Below, piece after piece: positions 1 through 9,576 of a stretch of DNA of 35,699 bases. Numbering within the stretch: position 1 is the stretch's first letter; each line of letters begins with the position of its first letter. The notes under the pieces are model-generated. The model made no database searches, was not told where the DNA came from, and was given only the letters and a program-made list of their open reading frames with translations. The position numbers and the translations under genes are program-made. The stretch comes from Syntrophobacteraceae bacterium (lineage in GTDB: Bacteria; Desulfobacterota; Syntrophobacteria; Syntrophobacterales; Syntrophobacteraceae): contig JARLHP010000171.1 in assembly GCA_031292195.1 (NCBI GenBank), positions 1 to 35,699 on the forward strand, in the 5' to 3' direction.

Positions 1-94
1 AGCCGTCCGAGCTGCCGCCGGCGCGGCCAGTCTGGCAGGTCGGGGCTTGGCAACCCGTCTGCGGCGACACGCCGCTTGGCTCTTCTACCACCGG

Positions 95-545
95 CTCTTC
101 TTACCGCTTCTATTGCCGCTTCTCGTTTCCGTTTCCGGTTGCCGCCCCTATTTGCCGCTTTGCGCCCCGTGAATTCCCGCTGCTAAAATGCGCACCGCAA
201 ACTAAGGATTTGGACCGTTTCGCATCGGGGCGGCGTCCTCGCGACCGGGCAACCCGGAATGTGCTCCTGGAGGTTTGAAATTGAACTCACCTTTCCCTCA
301 ATTTACCCCTGTGATTCTGGCTGTGATTCTGGCTGTGATTCTGGCTGTGATTCTGGCTGTTATTCTGGCTGATAGCTGGCTGTTAACTGGCTGTTCCTGG
401 CTGTTTTCGCATGCTGTTATTACGCTGTTATTTGTGCCCCCACAATCCAAAAAAACAAACGAAATCAATCTGATAGCAAAACACCCAGAACGAAAATTCT
501 CAATTTACAGCCAGGAACAGCCAGGGAGGAAGGCAGGAGGGGCGG
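95..545 (+). repeat. Dispersed CTGGCTGTT-rich repeat, copy 1
   Basis: This stretch is about 70-80 percent alike, by eye, to the reverse complement of 25010-25400. The shared order is an ACCGGCTCTT start, a GGATTTGGACCGTTTCG block, GACCGGGCAACC-type sequence, a GAAATTGAAC block, an array of CTGGCTGT units, and the near-identical stretch TTCGCATGCTGTTATTACGC. Both end with TTTACAGCCAGGAACAGC. In this copy the array carries several perfect 12-bp GTGATTCTGGCT units (about 311-370). The unit number and reading frame differ between the copies. Similarity fades on both sides, so the exact ends are uncertain. Its function is unknown. Confidence 0.75.
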
Positions 546-674
546 GGGCAGACCATGCGAACTTCGGGTTCCCCGGGACGTGGCCAGTGAAACACAATTC
601 ACTGTTAACGACTCACTATTCGTTATAAAATTAAGATGGTAGCTCTTTTGCCTTTCGCCCCGATTGGAGAAACG
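546..674. other. Intergenic leader before the histidine kinase
   Basis: Between the repeat and the kinase start there is AT-richer sequence with a possible -10 box (TATAAA near 626). I see no convincing -35 box and no further gene. The first 94 bases of the window are GC-rich, without a supported gene. Confidence 0.3.
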
Positions 675-1742
675 ATGAATTATCCTGTTTTCGACCAGAT
701 AGTGGATTCGCTTTCCGACGCGCTGATTACGGTTGACCAGCACAAAAAAATCGTCATCTGGAACAAGATGGCGGAAACCATGTTTGGCTACGACAAGGCG
801 GGGATAGAGGACGCGGGTCTGGAGGCCATCATACCTCCGGCCTATCGCCAGAGGCACCGGGAGGGCTACGAGACTTTTTTGAACTCCATGGCCGCCCGCA
901 GCTCTTACGTGTCGGAGACGCATGAATTCGAGGGGCTCCGCAAAAGCGGCGAAATCTTTCCCATCGAGCTAACGCATTCCCTGATAAAGTCCGACGATGG
1001 GCAATTCTTCATTACGGCCATCGTCCGGGACATTGGGTTGCGCAAGCATTACGAGTTGATGCGCGAACGGTTCGAGCGCGTCACCCGCCACGACCTGAAA
1101 AACAAGCTGGTCATTATCAGTCTTGCCGCCCAGAGGCTCGCGAGGAGCCAGGTTCAAGACCAAAAATCACCGGCCGGCCAGTACACGGAAATCATCCTGG
1201 GGGAAGCCAAAGGGGTGCTCGAGCTGCTCGACTCCACCAAGGAACTCATGCTCCTGGAGACCGGGGAATACAAGCGCAGGGATGAAACAATCGAACTGGC
1301 CGCGCTTTTGGCGCTAAAAGCCGAACAAATCCAGCCCATGGCGGCCGCAAGGGCGGTAAAAGTCCTTTTCCGCGACCGCAAGGACGGCAAAATTGTCATC
1401 CAGGCCGACAGGTCGCTTCTCGAACGGGCCATCGAGAACCTGGTAAAAAACGCGGTCGAAGCCGAAGAAGCTTCCAATGCGGTTGAAATGGCCCTGGGAG
1501 AAGACGAGCGGGGAGTTCCGGTCTTAACCATCCACAACGGCGGAAAACCCATTCCGGAAAACATTCAGGGGCTCCTCTTCTCGCCCTACGTAACGCACGG
1601 AAAAAAAGACGGCACGGGTCTGGGACTCTATTCCACAAAGCTCATTGTCGAAACTATCCACGGGTGGCGGATTTCCTTTCATTCCGGTTCCGAGGGCACT
1701 ACTTTCACGCTCACATTCGGTCCGGTTTCCGACCCGGCTTGA
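675..1742 (+). CDS. PAS-domain sensor histidine kinase (orphan)
   Basis: The product is a soluble 355-residue kinase with no signal peptide or membrane segment. A PAS domain fills about residues 5-120 (SLSDALITVDQHKKIVIWNK at its start). A dimerisation and phosphoacceptor region follows, with the H-box RHDLKNKL (likely His139). The HATPase domain shows an N-box (ENLVKNAVEA, Asn259 region), a G1-like HNGGKPIPE and a G2 box GTGLGLYSTK near 313. I chose the ATG at 675 because GGAGAAACG precedes it. A start at 636 would add 13 residues outside the PAS domain. No response regulator is present beside it. asrA begins 84 bp downstream on the same strand, so it may sense redox or sulfite for that operon, but this is inference from position only. 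Confidence 0.85.
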   Translation: MNYPVFDQIVDSLSDALITVDQHKKIVIWNKMAETMFGYDKAGIEDAGLEAIIPPAYRQRHREGYETFLNSMAARSSYVSETHEFEGLRKSGEIFPIELTHSLIKSDDGQFFITAIVRDIGLRKHYELMRERFERVTRHDLKNKLVIISLAAQRLARSQVQDQKSPAGQYTEIILGEAKGVLELLDSTKELMLLETGEYKRRDETIELAALLALKAEQIQPMAAARAVKVLFRDRKDGKIVIQADRSLLERAIENLVKNAVEAEEASNAVEMALGEDERGVPVLTIHNGGKPIPENIQGLLFSPYVTHGKKDGTGLGLYSTKLIVETIHGWRISFHSGSEGTTFTLTFGPVSDPA

Positions 1743-1826
1743 TCTATGTCAAGGAAGTTGGAAACAAATAGTCTTAAAATATGGCTACTTGTGTATTTTT
1801 CAATCCAGCCTTCAAGGAGACCGTAC

Positions 1827-2840
1827 ATGGGATACCAGTTGTCGAGGGAACAGTTCGACCGTTTCCTGGATCGACTAAAAGAGGACTACCGGGTTTTCGG
1901 TCCGGCACTGGATGAGGATAAGGGCGCCCTGTCGGATAGCGACCGGATAACCTACAAAGAGGTTTCCCGGTTGGGTGAACTGGTGCTCGACCGGAAGAGC
2001 TATTTTTCCCCCAAAGAAATATTTTATCCCCTCCGGGAGACGCTTTTTCGCTTCTGCGACGGCGAGATAACGGTCCCGGCAATCGATGAGAAGAAAACGG
2101 CCATCCTTTTAAGACCCTGTGATATCAACGGCATAGATCGCCTCGATACCATTTTCCTGGAAAACGGTCCTTCCGAAGATTTCTACTACAAGCGGCGGCG
2201 AGACAAGGTCAGGTTTTTCATGATCGAGTGCACGACCGGCTTTGACAGCTGCTTTTGTGTCTCCATGAACGGTGGCCGAACCGACAGGTGGGATGTGGCC
2301 TTCAGGTTTGGGGAGCAAATCCTGGCCGAGGTAAAAAGCGAAGAATTGGAACCCTATTTCGCCGGCTGTGCGCAGCAGCCTTTCGAACCGCAATTCGTTA
2401 CGGAGAACTCGAAGAAGGTGCGCCTGCCCGAAGTCGCGGACATAACGGCCGATGTTTTTAAGCACGAACTCTGGAGCGAATACACGGCCCGCTGTATTGC
2501 CTGCGGAAGATGCAACACCTCGTGCATCACCTGTTCCTGCTTTACCATGCAGGACGCGGCCTTCGGGGCCGAGGGGAAAATGGGGGAGCGTAGGAGAACC
2601 TGGGCCGGATGCCATATAAACGGGTTTACCGACATGGCCGGCGGCCACCGGTTTCGCGAACCCAAAGGCGACCGGATGAGGTTCAAAACGATGCATAAGA
2701 TAAATGATTACTACCGGCGCTTTGGAAAGCACCAGTGCGTGGGGTGCGGCAGGTGCGAAGATGTCTGCCCGCAATATATCTCCTTTGCCAGGTGCATAAA
2801 CACCTTGTCCGATGTCACCCGGGAGCGGAAAAGCAAATGA
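1827..2840 (+). CDS. asrA: Anaerobic sulfite reductase subunit A (iron-sulfur)
   Basis: This 337-residue protein matches the AsrA subunit, an electron-transfer iron-sulfur protein of the three-subunit cytoplasmic enzyme reducing sulfite to sulfide. The N-terminal part contains the family's RPCDINGIDRLD-type region. The C-terminal half holds a Cys cluster CIACGRCNTSCITCSC (Cys223-238) and a ferredoxin motif CVGCGRCEDVCP (Cys304-314), enough for two [4Fe-4S] clusters. I prefer the ATG at 1827 (GGAG 8 bases upstream; MGYQLSREQF is family-like) over an in-frame start at 1746. It ends in an ATGA overlap with asrB, indicating translational coupling. The closest alternative would be a related hydrogenase/sulfhydrogenase beta subunit, but the trio with asrB and asrC decides it. 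Confidence 0.9.
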   Translation: MGYQLSREQFDRFLDRLKEDYRVFGPALDEDKGALSDSDRITYKEVSRLGELVLDRKSYFSPKEIFYPLRETLFRFCDGEITVPAIDEKKTAILLRPCDINGIDRLDTIFLENGPSEDFYYKRRRDKVRFFMIECTTGFDSCFCVSMNGGRTDRWDVAFRFGEQILAEVKSEELEPYFAGCAQQPFEPQFVTENSKKVRLPEVADITADVFKHELWSEYTARCIACGRCNTSCITCSCFTMQDAAFGAEGKMGERRRTWAGCHINGFTDMAGGHRFREPKGDRMRFKTMHKINDYYRRFGKHQCVGCGRCEDVCPQYISFARCINTLSDVTRERKSK

Positions 2841-3625
2841 AAAACCCCTTTTTGCCGCACAAAATGGAAATCCTCGACGTTATCCCGGAAACGGAGATCG
2901 ACTCTACCTTTGTGCTCGCCCTGGATAAACCCGTAAAACCCGGCCAGTTCCTGGAGCTTTCCCTGCCGGGGGTAGGGGAGGCGCCCATTTCGGTAAGTGA
3001 TTTCGATGAGGGCAGGCTTTTTGTGACCATTCGCAAAGTCGGCCGCCTCACCGACGCTATTTTCACCCTTGGCCCCGGCGACTTTCTTTTCGCCCGCGGC
3101 CCTTACGGCAACGGATTCGACTACCAGGACTTTTGGGGCTCCGACCTCAAAGTCATAGCGGGAGGAACGGGCCTGGCGCCGGTAAAAAAAGTGATAAAAA
3201 ACTTTATCGATAGCGATAAGGTCTCCAGCCTGCAGGTGCTGTTGGGGTTTAAGACCCCCGAAGACATTCTCTACCGAGAAGAGGTTCGGGCCTGGGTGGA
3301 CTCCGGCGTGGCGACCCTTACAGTCGATAAGGCCGGTTCCGATTGGGGCGGCAACACGGGTCTCATTACAGGCTATCTCAAAGGCCTCGATCTCAGCCGC
3401 CTCGATAAGTGCAAATTCATTGTGGTGGGACCGCCCGTGATGATCAAGTTCGTAACGCTCGAACTTTTGCTTCTTAAAGTTCCCGAAGACAATATCTGGG
3501 TGTCCCTGGAACGTAAAATGAGCTGCGGTTTAGGAAAATGCGGTCATTGCAAGATCGATGAGACCTACGTCTGTCTTGAAGGCCCGGTTTTCAGGTTCCA
3601 AAGGGCCAGGAGGCTGCTCGACTGA
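2837..3625 (+). CDS. asrB: Anaerobic sulfite reductase subunit B (flavoprotein)
   Basis: A 262-residue ferredoxin-NADP reductase-like flavoprotein that takes electrons from NAD(P)H for sulfite reduction. The flavin-binding part includes FARGPYGNG, the nucleotide-binding segment GGTGLAPVKK starts at about residue 109, and the C-terminus has the 2Fe-2S type cluster motif CGLGKCGHCKIDETYVC (Cys230, 235, 238, 246) as in dihydroorotate dehydrogenase electron-transfer subunits and AsrB. The ATG at 2837 overlaps the asrA stop (ATGA). An in-frame upstream start at 2735 would lie deep inside asrA and is rejected. The stop overlaps the asrC start in the same way. Confidence 0.9.
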   Translation: MKNPFLPHKMEILDVIPETEIDSTFVLALDKPVKPGQFLELSLPGVGEAPISVSDFDEGRLFVTIRKVGRLTDAIFTLGPGDFLFARGPYGNGFDYQDFWGSDLKVIAGGTGLAPVKKVIKNFIDSDKVSSLQVLLGFKTPEDILYREEVRAWVDSGVATLTVDKAGSDWGGNTGLITGYLKGLDLSRLDKCKFIVVGPPVMIKFVTLELLLLKVPEDNIWVSLERKMSCGLGKCGHCKIDETYVCLEGPVFRFQRARRLLD

Positions 3626-4602
3626 TGAGTATAGATACCAGAAAAGTAATCAAAAACGCTTACCGTGTAACCAGGGTGCGGGGCAAGACGGCCCTGCGCA
3701 TCCGGGTGCCCGGCGGACACATCGAAACCCGCTTCTTTTCGCTGATCGATGAAATCGCTTCCAAATACGGGGACGGCACTGCCCATATCACCACCCGGCA
3801 GGGGCTCGAGCTGCCGGGGATCGACTTCGAGAATATCCCGGAAATAAACAAAATGATACGGCCGTTGATCGAATCCTTGGGCCTTGCGGTTGAAGTCACC
3901 GATACCGGATATCCCGCGGCCGGGACCCGCAATATCTGCGCCTGCATCGGAAACCGGGTGTGCACCTTCGCCAATGACGACACCACAACTCTTGCCAGGG
4001 AAATCGAAAGGATGGTCTATCCCAACAACCTGCATTTCAAGATCGCCGTGACCGGATGTCCCAACGACTGCATAAAGGCCTATATGAACGACTTTGGCAT
4101 CATCTGCACGGTCGAGCCGGTCTACGACCAGTCGCGCTGCATAAGCTGCGGGGCCTGCGTCGAAAACTGCGCCAAAGCGGTGACCGGCGCCCTTGCCATG
4201 AAGGACTTTTCGGTGGAAAGAAACCGGGAGATCTGCATCGGCTGCGGAGAATGCGTCCGTAAGTGTCCCACCGGAGCCATGACCCGGTCGCACACCAAAT
4301 CATACCGCATGGTTATCATGGGCAGAACGGGCAGAAAAAACCCCAGGATGGCCGAAACATTCCTCAAGTGGGCGGACAGGGAGTCGATCCTGGCGATCGT
4401 CCGTAACGCCTACACCTTTGTCGAACGCCATATAGACCGCGGCCTGGACAAGGAACACGTGGGATACATCGTCGACCGCACCGGCTACCCGACCTTCCGG
4501 GAGGAAGTGCTCCAGGACGTCAGGCTCGACGAAAAAACCCTGGTGGCCGAACATATCGACTGGAGCGGGTATCGTTACACAAACGATGCGGGTTTGCGTT
4601 AA
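3625..4602 (+). CDS. asrC: Anaerobic sulfite reductase subunit C (siroheme catalytic subunit)
   Basis: The catalytic 325-residue subunit. The siroheme-[4Fe-4S] signature of the sulfite/nitrite reductase family is visible as CACIGNRVC (Cys107-x5-Cys113) and GCPNDC (Cys145-x3-Cys149). It is followed by an inserted two-cluster ferredoxin domain, CISCGACVENC (Cys172-182) and CIGCGECVRKC (Cys204-214). The ferredoxin insert and the length are those of AsrC rather than DsrA/DsrB. The start codon overlaps the asrB stop (ATGA). No plus-strand terminator is evident after the stop; the strong hairpin at 4662-4697 has its U-tract on the other strand. Confidence 0.9.
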   Translation: MSIDTRKVIKNAYRVTRVRGKTALRIRVPGGHIETRFFSLIDEIASKYGDGTAHITTRQGLELPGIDFENIPEINKMIRPLIESLGLAVEVTDTGYPAAGTRNICACIGNRVCTFANDDTTTLAREIERMVYPNNLHFKIAVTGCPNDCIKAYMNDFGIICTVEPVYDQSRCISCGACVENCAKAVTGALAMKDFSVERNREICIGCGECVRKCPTGAMTRSHTKSYRMVIMGRTGRKNPRMAETFLKWADRESILAIVRNAYTFVERHIDRGLDKEHVGYIVDRTGYPTFREEVLQDVRLDEKTLVAEHIDWSGYRYTNDAGLR

Positions 4603-4655
4603 TCCCGCTTCCATCTAATCGTCTGTTTTTTCATCCTCCGGCGTGGACAGGGCTC

Positions 4656-4697
4656 AAAAAAGGGCTTCCTTCCAGGTGTTTCGCCGGAAGGAAGCCC
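4656..4697 (-). terminator. Rho-independent terminator of the Cys-rich gene
   Basis: A perfect 12-bp stem GGGCTTCCTTCC (4662-4673) / GGAAGGAAGCCC (4686-4697) with a 12-base loop is followed on the minus strand by six T (complement of A 4656-4661). It lies about 110 bp past the stop of the minus-strand gene, which supports that gene being expressed in this direction. Confidence 0.8.
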
Positions 4698-4809
4698 GAA
4701 CTACCAGTCGGCAGCGCTCGCCCCCTTTCTACTCGGGGGGGCAATTTTGCCCTGCCGGCACTCGGAGGCAGGCCCGCCATGCGCTGGAACGCGCCGGCCG
4801 CCTGCTCCA

Positions 4810-5208
4810 CTACTGCCCATTAGCACACGCGCAGGACGGCCAGTGCCAGTTGCAGGGACTTAACCAGCTAAGGCTCAAACCACAGCCACAAGATGACTCC
4901 GGAGCGGGCGCCACTGCTGCGGGGGTCTCGGCGGCCGCCGGTACTTCTGCCTGGCACGCGCAGGACGGCCAGTGCCAGTTGCAGGGACTTAACCAGCTAA
5001 GGCTCAAACCACAGCCACAAGATGACTCCGGAGCGGGCGCCACTGCCGCAGGGGTCTCGGCCGCCGCCGGCACTTCCGCTGCTGCCGTGGACTGGCAGCA
5101 CCAGTTGCAGGGAGAGAGGCAACTGAAACAACTCGCCCGGGCGCTCAAAAACGCGCCGCTGATCAGGACCAGCCATAACGCGATCGGCAGAACCAGGACT
5201 TTTCTCAT
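4810..5208 (-). CDS. Secreted Cys-rich protein with a duplicated 43-residue module
   Basis: I do not recognise this 132-residue protein. It begins with a clear signal peptide (MRKVLVLPIALWLVLISGAF, then LSARA as the likely cleavage region). The mature part holds an SPCNW motif three times and two nearly identical 43-residue modules: an Ala/Pro-rich linker (AEVPAAAETPAAVAPAPESS), CGCGLSLSWLSPCNWHWPSC, and AC. At DNA level the module repeats with a 129-bp period (about 4831-4959 and 4960-5088). The start at 5208 is chosen because GGAAAGGAGAGACAAAA precedes it. An upstream in-frame extension to 5511 lacks a protein-like sequence. The many Cys suggest disulfides or metal binding outside the cytoplasm; no function can be assigned. 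The antisense reading of this region shows no signal or start site. Confidence 0.7.
   Translation of the reverse strand: MRKVLVLPIALWLVLISGAFLSARASCFSCLSPCNWCCQSTAAAEVPAAAETPAAVAPAPESSCGCGLSLSWLSPCNWHWPSCACQAEVPAAAETPAAVAPAPESSCGCGLSLSWLSPCNWHWPSCACANGQ
4831..5088 (-). repeat. 129-bp tandem duplication inside the Cys-rich gene
   Basis: Two adjacent 129-bp units are almost identical; the few differences (for example GCTGCG/GCCGCA and GGCGG/GGCCG) are mostly silent in the minus-strand frame, as expected if the protein is maintained. The unit length is a multiple of three. Confidence 0.85.
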
Positions 5209-5806
5209 TTTTGTCTCTCCTTTCCGGCCCGTCGCTCGGCCCTGATGGGGCAAGAATAAGCCGCAGAAATGAAAAGCCGAGCGCCGGGTAAAACCGGGTG
5301 CCTCCAACGCGGCGCCGGTTTCCGCAGTTTCCCGGTATTTTTCTTTTCCACCCTTCGTCTTCAACGCTCCCCCAAGCCGTAGGCCTGATTCCACCACCCT
5401 TTCCGGCTTAAGATTTGGGGACCGGGCCTCTCTCCTCCTCCCGGCAAAGAGCAGCAAGACAGCCCATCGAAAATATACGGCCATAAGCGTAGATTTAAAT
5501 AAGTACATCACCCTATTTTAGCAGGATATTTGGCACTATTCCGAAGTCTTCGCAAACCGGGTCGGTAAAAGAATGTAGGGTAATGAGTGAATGCGCCGGT
5601 CCGGAACCCGCAGGGGTGCGGGAGGGGTTCCTGTTGGCAGACTTAAGCATGATTTATGCGCCCGCGGCGCCGGTGTACCGGTTGCGGGCTCGTCGTATGC
5701 GGCACAGCCGCCGCGACCCGGATTCCCGCGGGGGTGCGGGGGGCTCAGCTCCCCGCTCTTTTGACCTTGACCTCTTTTGACCTTGCCTTTGCAAGGCCAG
5801 CCCAGC
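5209..5806. other. Intergenic region between the Cys-rich gene and argJ
   Basis: It holds the upstream region of the Cys-rich gene, including a TAAAAT -10-like box on the minus strand near 5515-5520. It also holds a GC hairpin CCCGCA/TGCGGG at 5607-5622, flanked by GGAA/TTCC, with no T-run. A short dispersed GC-rich repeat covers 5662-5776. No gene is supported; a 65-codon plus-strand frame at 5583 coincides with the repeat. Confidence 0.4.
5662..5776 (+). repeat. Short GC-rich dispersed repeat, copy 1
   Basis: This matches 26910-27022 in the same orientation. Shared blocks are GGCGCCGG, GCGGGCT, TGCGGCACAGCCGC, and CCCCGCTCTTTTGACC. It sits between the end of argJ and the Cys-rich gene. In one frame both copies read a similar peptide (RHSRxDP...PRSFDxD), but no ribosome binding site goes with it, so I call it a repeat and not a gene. 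Confidence 0.6.
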
Positions 5807-7021
5807 CTAAGTCCTGTAAGAAGCGTTTATCTTGATATAATCAAAGGAAAGATCGCAGGTCCAGGCGGTAAAGGTTGCGTTTCCGGCCCCAAGATCGAGG
5901 CGGAGGCGAATTTCTTTCTGGCCGAATATGCGGGAAGCTTCCTCTTCGACCTCTTCTCCCGCCACCGGGACGCCGTTTCTAAAGACGCAAAGGTCTGCAA
6001 AAAAAAGGCTCACCCGCTCGGGCGCCAGGTCCACGCCGGCCCTTCCGGCCGCGGCCACTATTCTTCCCCAGTTAGCGTCCGAGCCAAAAAAGGCGGTCTT
6101 GACCAGGGGCGAGTTTGCGATGGTAAAAGCGATTTGCCTGGCGCTTTGACGGTCGGCCGCACCGCTCACCTCGATTTCGATCAGCCTGGTTGCGCCTTCG
6201 GCATCCATTACGATCTGAATGGCCAGATCTCTCAGGACCGACTCGAGCGCACGTCCGAAAGCCAGGCTTGCCGCGCTCCGGACATCGGTGATGGGGCTGT
6301 TTGCCGCCGCACCGCCTGCCAGCACCAGGAGCGAATCATTGGTGCTCGTATCCCCGTCAACCGTTATGCAGTTAAACGATGCGTCCGCCCCGGCCCGGGT
6401 CCAGTGCTTCAGAACTTCGGGGGCCACGGCCGCGTCGGTTGCGACGAACACCAGCAGGGTGGCCATATCGGGGGCTATCATCCCGGAGCCTTTGGCTATG
6501 CCGCCGATCGTAGCCTGCACGCCCGGCTCCAGTTCAAAGCGCAGACTCGCCATCTTTTCGACCGTATCCGTCGTCATGATGGCCCTCGCCCCATCCTGCC
6601 ATCCGTCGGGGCGCAGCGACCCGACCAGCTCTGCCATGCTGCGGGCGACCGGCTCCACTTTTACCTGCTGGCCTATCACCCCTGTCGAGCACACCAGCAC
6701 CGAAGCGGCGGTCCATCCCAGAGCCCGGGCGGCCACCTCCGCCATCTCGGCCGCCTTGGCTTTGCCCTCTTCGCCCGTGCACGCGTTGGCGATGCCCGCA
6801 TTGGCCAGAATTGCCCTGGCCTTGCCCCCCGTAAGACGCTCCTTGCAAAGTTCGACCGGGGCGGCGCAAAACTTGTTCCGGGTGAAAACGCCCGCCGCGG
6901 CACACCCCTCGCCGTTCAGGCAGCGGATCAGTGCCAGGTCCGGTCTCCCGGAGTAGCGCATACCCGATTCGACCGCGCCCGCTACAAAGCCCGGGACCTC
7001 GAAGGGGCCTCTATTTACCAT
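5807..7021 (-). CDS. argJ: Arginine biosynthesis protein ArgJ (ornithine acetyltransferase)
   Basis: ArgJ moves the acetyl group from N-acetylornithine to glutamate, and in bifunctional forms also makes N-acetylglutamate from acetyl-CoA. The 404-residue proprotein carries the autocleavage site [14 protein letters not shown]. Cleavage before Thr188 would give the alpha and beta chains, with Thr188 as the catalytic nucleophile. I chose the ATG at 7021 ([20 protein letters not shown]). It overlaps the end of secA by 11 bases, consistent with coupled translation. Longer in-frame starts lie inside secA. A dedicated short ArgA-type synthase is encoded just beyond secA, which would allow a monofunctional recycling role, but specificity cannot be read from the sequence. 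Confidence 0.92.
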   Translation of the reverse strand: MVNRGPFEVPGFVAGAVESGMRYSGRPDLALIRCLNGEGCAAAGVFTRNKFCAAPVELCKERLTGGKARAILANAGIANACTGEEGKAKAAEMAEVAARALGWTAASVLVCSTGVIGQQVKVEPVARSMAELVGSLRPDGWQDGARAIMTTDTVEKMASLRFELEPGVQATIGGIAKGSGMIAPDMATLLVFVATDAAVAPEVLKHWTRAGADASFNCITVDGDTSTNDSLLVLAGGAAANSPITDVRSAASLAFGRALESVLRDLAIQIVMDAEGATRLIEIEVSGAADRQSARQIAFTIANSPLVKTAFFGSDANWGRIVAAAGRAGVDLAPERVSLFFADLCVFRNGVPVAGEEVEEEASRIFGQKEIRLRLDLGAGNATFTAWTCDLSFDYIKINASYRT

Positions 7022-9536
7022 GGCATTTCTTGTATTTTTTTCCGCTTCCGCAGGGACATGGGTCATTTCTTCCAACCTTTGCGTTTTTTCGAACAGCCTG
7101 TTGCACGGCGGCCTGTTCGGGCGGCCCGAAAAACATGGGCTGGTCTTCCTGTTCCGCCCTCATCTCCTGCAACTGGTCCTCGCGCTGAATCTGGATATGA
7201 TAGAGCTTCTGGAGTGTTTCTTCCTTTATGATATCGATCATCGTCTGGAACATTTCGTGGCCTTCCCGCTTGTAGGCTACGACCGGGTCCTGCTGGCCGT
7301 AACTGCGAAGGCCGATGCCCTCCTTCAGGTGATCCATATTGAGCAGGTGATCTTTCCAGAGTGCATCCACAGTCTGCAGAAGGATGAAATTTTCGAGGTC
7401 GCGCATGATCGGCTCGCTGAATTCCTGCTCCCTTTCTGCGTAGCGCTTCTCGACCAGTTCGAACAGGGATTGCCTGAGTTCCTCGGGGTTCATGTCGCCG
7501 AGGGTTTCGGTGGATAGATCGGGCTGCACCCCGAAAATGCGGGTCATTTCGTTTTTGATCGCATCCCGGTTCCAGTCTTCGGCATAGGTCTTCTCCGCCG
7601 TGTTAGCCTGGACGATGAGGTCCAGGCAGTCTTCGATCATGTCGAAAATTTCAGGCCTCAGATTGTCGCCCTGGAGCGCTTCCCGCCTCTGACGGTAGAT
7701 TATCTCGCGCTGCTGGTTCATCACATCGTCGTATTCGATGATGTTTTTGCGGATGCTGAAGTTATGAGCTTCTACACGGCTTTGAGCGTTTTCGATCGCC
7801 TTGCTGATAAGACCGTGTTCGATGGGTTCGTCTTCAGCCATGCCGATTCGCTGCATAAGCCCCGAAAGCCGGTCGGCGGCAAAAATGCGCATCAGGTCGT
7901 CTTCGAGCGAGAGGTAAAACCGCGAGGACCCGGGGTCGCCCTGGCGTCCGGCGCGGCCTCTTAGCTGGTTGTCTATCCGTCGGGACTCGTGACGCTCCGT
8001 GCCTATGATGTGCAGTCCCGCAAGGTCCACCACCCCCGGCCCCAGAACGATGTCGGTCCCGCGGCCCGCCATGTTCGTAGAGATGGTCACCGACCCGGGC
8101 TGACCGGCCTGGGCCACTATCTCGGCTTCCTTCTCGTGCTGCTTGGCGTTTAGCACCTGGTGCGGAACTCCGGTGCGCTTGAGCATCTCGCTCAATTTCT
8201 CCGACTTTGAAATACTGATCGTTCCAACCAGCACCGGCCTGTTTATCTCGTGGAGTTCCTTGATTTCCCTGGCTACAGCCTTGAATTTTTCGGATTCGGT
8301 GCGGAAGATACAATCGGGATGGTCCTTGCGGATCATCTGCATGTGCGTGGGAACCACCACGACGTCCAGCTTGTAAATCTTTGCAAACTCGGCCGCTTCG
8401 GTCTCGGCGGTGCCGGTCATGCCCGCAAGCTTGTCGTACATCCGGAAGTAGTTCTGGAAGGTAATGGAAGCCAGTGTCTGGTTTTCATTTTCGACCTTGA
8501 CGCCCTCTTTGGCTTCCAGCGCCTGGTGAAGCCCCTCGCTGTAACGCCTGCCGGGCATGAGGCGCCCCGTGAACTCGTCAACGATTATTACCTCGCCGTC
8601 CTTTACGATGTAGTCGACGTCAAGCTTGAAAAGCACGTGGGCTTTGAGAGCCTGCTGCACGTGATGGTTAATGGTCATGTTCGCCGGATCGTAGAGGTTT
8701 TCCACCCCCAGAAGGCGCTCCACCCTGGTCACACCCTCTTCGGTGAGGGAAACGGTCCGGGATTTTTCTTCCTTGGTGTAATGTTCCTCTTCGCGTAGAG
8801 GCGGTATGATCCGATTTACCCGGTAGTAGAGCTCGGTCGATTTTTCGGCCGGCCCGGATATGATGAGCGGAGTCCTGGCCTCATCGATCAGAATGCTGTC
8901 CACCTCGTCCACGATGGAGTAGTGGAGTTCGCGCTGAACGAGGTCCTCTTTTCGAAACTTCATGTTGTCGCGCAGGTAATCGAAGCCGAACTCGTTGTTG
9001 GTCCCATAGGTTATGTCCGCGTGGTAGGCCTCCTGCCTTTCGCTGTCGTCCAACCCGTGAACGATGCAGCCGACGCTGAGCCCCAGGAATGTGTAGAGCT
9101 TCCCCATCCATTCACTGTCGCGTTTGGCAAGATAGTCGTTCACCGTCACCAGGTGGACCCCTTTGCCGCTCAGGGCATTTAAATAGATGGGCAGGGTGGC
9201 CACCAGGGTCTTGCCTTCACCGGTTTTCATTTCGGCGATTTTGCCCTGGTGCAACACGATGCCTCCCAGCAACTGGACATCGAAAGGTCGCATGCCCAGG
9301 GCCCGAACGGAACCCTCCCGCGCCACGGCGAAAGCTTCCGGAAGAAGATCGTCGAGTTCCTCTCCGTTTTCCAGCCTCTGCCGGAACTCGGCGGTCTTGC
9401 CCCTGAGCTCTTCAACACTCAGCTTTTGCATTTCCGGCTCAAATTCGTTAATTTCGCCCACAAGAGGCATGAGCCTTTTCAAGGTGCGTTCGTTCTGGCT
9501 TCCAAATACTTTCTTCAGTACTTCGACCATTCCCAT
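7011..9536 (-). CDS. secA: Preprotein translocase ATPase SecA
   Basis: SecA is the motor ATPase pushing preproteins through SecYEG. The 841-residue protein has Walker A MKTGEGKT (residues 103-110), a Walker B/DEAD-like segment [17 protein letters not shown], a preprotein-binding region, a second nucleotide-binding fold ([20 protein letters not shown]), and a C-terminal zinc/SecB-binding tail [14 protein letters not shown] (Cys827, Cys829, Cys838, His839). The ATG at 9536 follows a strong GGAGGGGG site at good spacing; a further ATG at 9530 is too far from it. Its end overlaps argJ. A terminator-like hairpin lies only about 41 bp upstream of the start. Confidence 0.97.
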   Translation of the reverse strand: MGMVEVLKKVFGSQNERTLKRLMPLVGEINEFEPEMQKLSVEELRGKTAEFRQRLENGEELDDLLPEAFAVAREGSVRALGMRPFDVQLLGGIVLHQGKIAEMKTGEGKTLVATLPIYLNALSGKGVHLVTVNDYLAKRDSEWMGKLYTFLGLSVGCIVHGLDDSERQEAYHADITYGTNNEFGFDYLRDNMKFRKEDLVQRELHYSIVDEVDSILIDEARTPLIISGPAEKSTELYYRVNRIIPPLREEEHYTKEEKSRTVSLTEEGVTRVERLLGVENLYDPANMTINHHVQQALKAHVLFKLDVDYIVKDGEVIIVDEFTGRLMPGRRYSEGLHQALEAKEGVKVENENQTLASITFQNYFRMYDKLAGMTGTAETEAAEFAKIYKLDVVVVPTHMQMIRKDHPDCIFRTESEKFKAVAREIKELHEINRPVLVGTISISKSEKLSEMLKRTGVPHQVLNAKQHEKEAEIVAQAGQPGSVTISTNMAGRGTDIVLGPGVVDLAGLHIIGTERHESRRIDNQLRGRAGRQGDPGSSRFYLSLEDDLMRIFAADRLSGLMQRIGMAEDEPIEHGLISKAIENAQSRVEAHNFSIRKNIIEYDDVMNQQREIIYRQRREALQGDNLRPEIFDMIEDCLDLIVQANTAEKTYAEDWNRDAIKNEMTRIFGVQPDLSTETLGDMNPEELRQSLFELVEKRYAEREQEFSEPIMRDLENFILLQTVDALWKDHLLNMDHLKEGIGLRSYGQQDPVVAYKREGHEMFQTMIDIIKEETLQKLYHIQIQREDQLQEMRAEQEDQPMFFGPPEQAAVQQAVRKNAKVGRNDPCPCGSGKKYKKCHGK

Positions 9537-9576
9537 CAAAAATCCCCCTCCGAAACGGACGGCGACAGTCGGACAT

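Noticed and set aside
4643..5245. 200-codon plus-strand frame opposite the Cys-rich gene
   Set aside because: No start site, and the minus strand has a signal peptide, a good ribosome site and a terminator.
5777..7231. Long plus-strand frame opposite argJ and the secA end
   Set aside because: ArgJ motifs on the minus strand are unambiguous; the plus frame spans two genes and has low-quality sequence.
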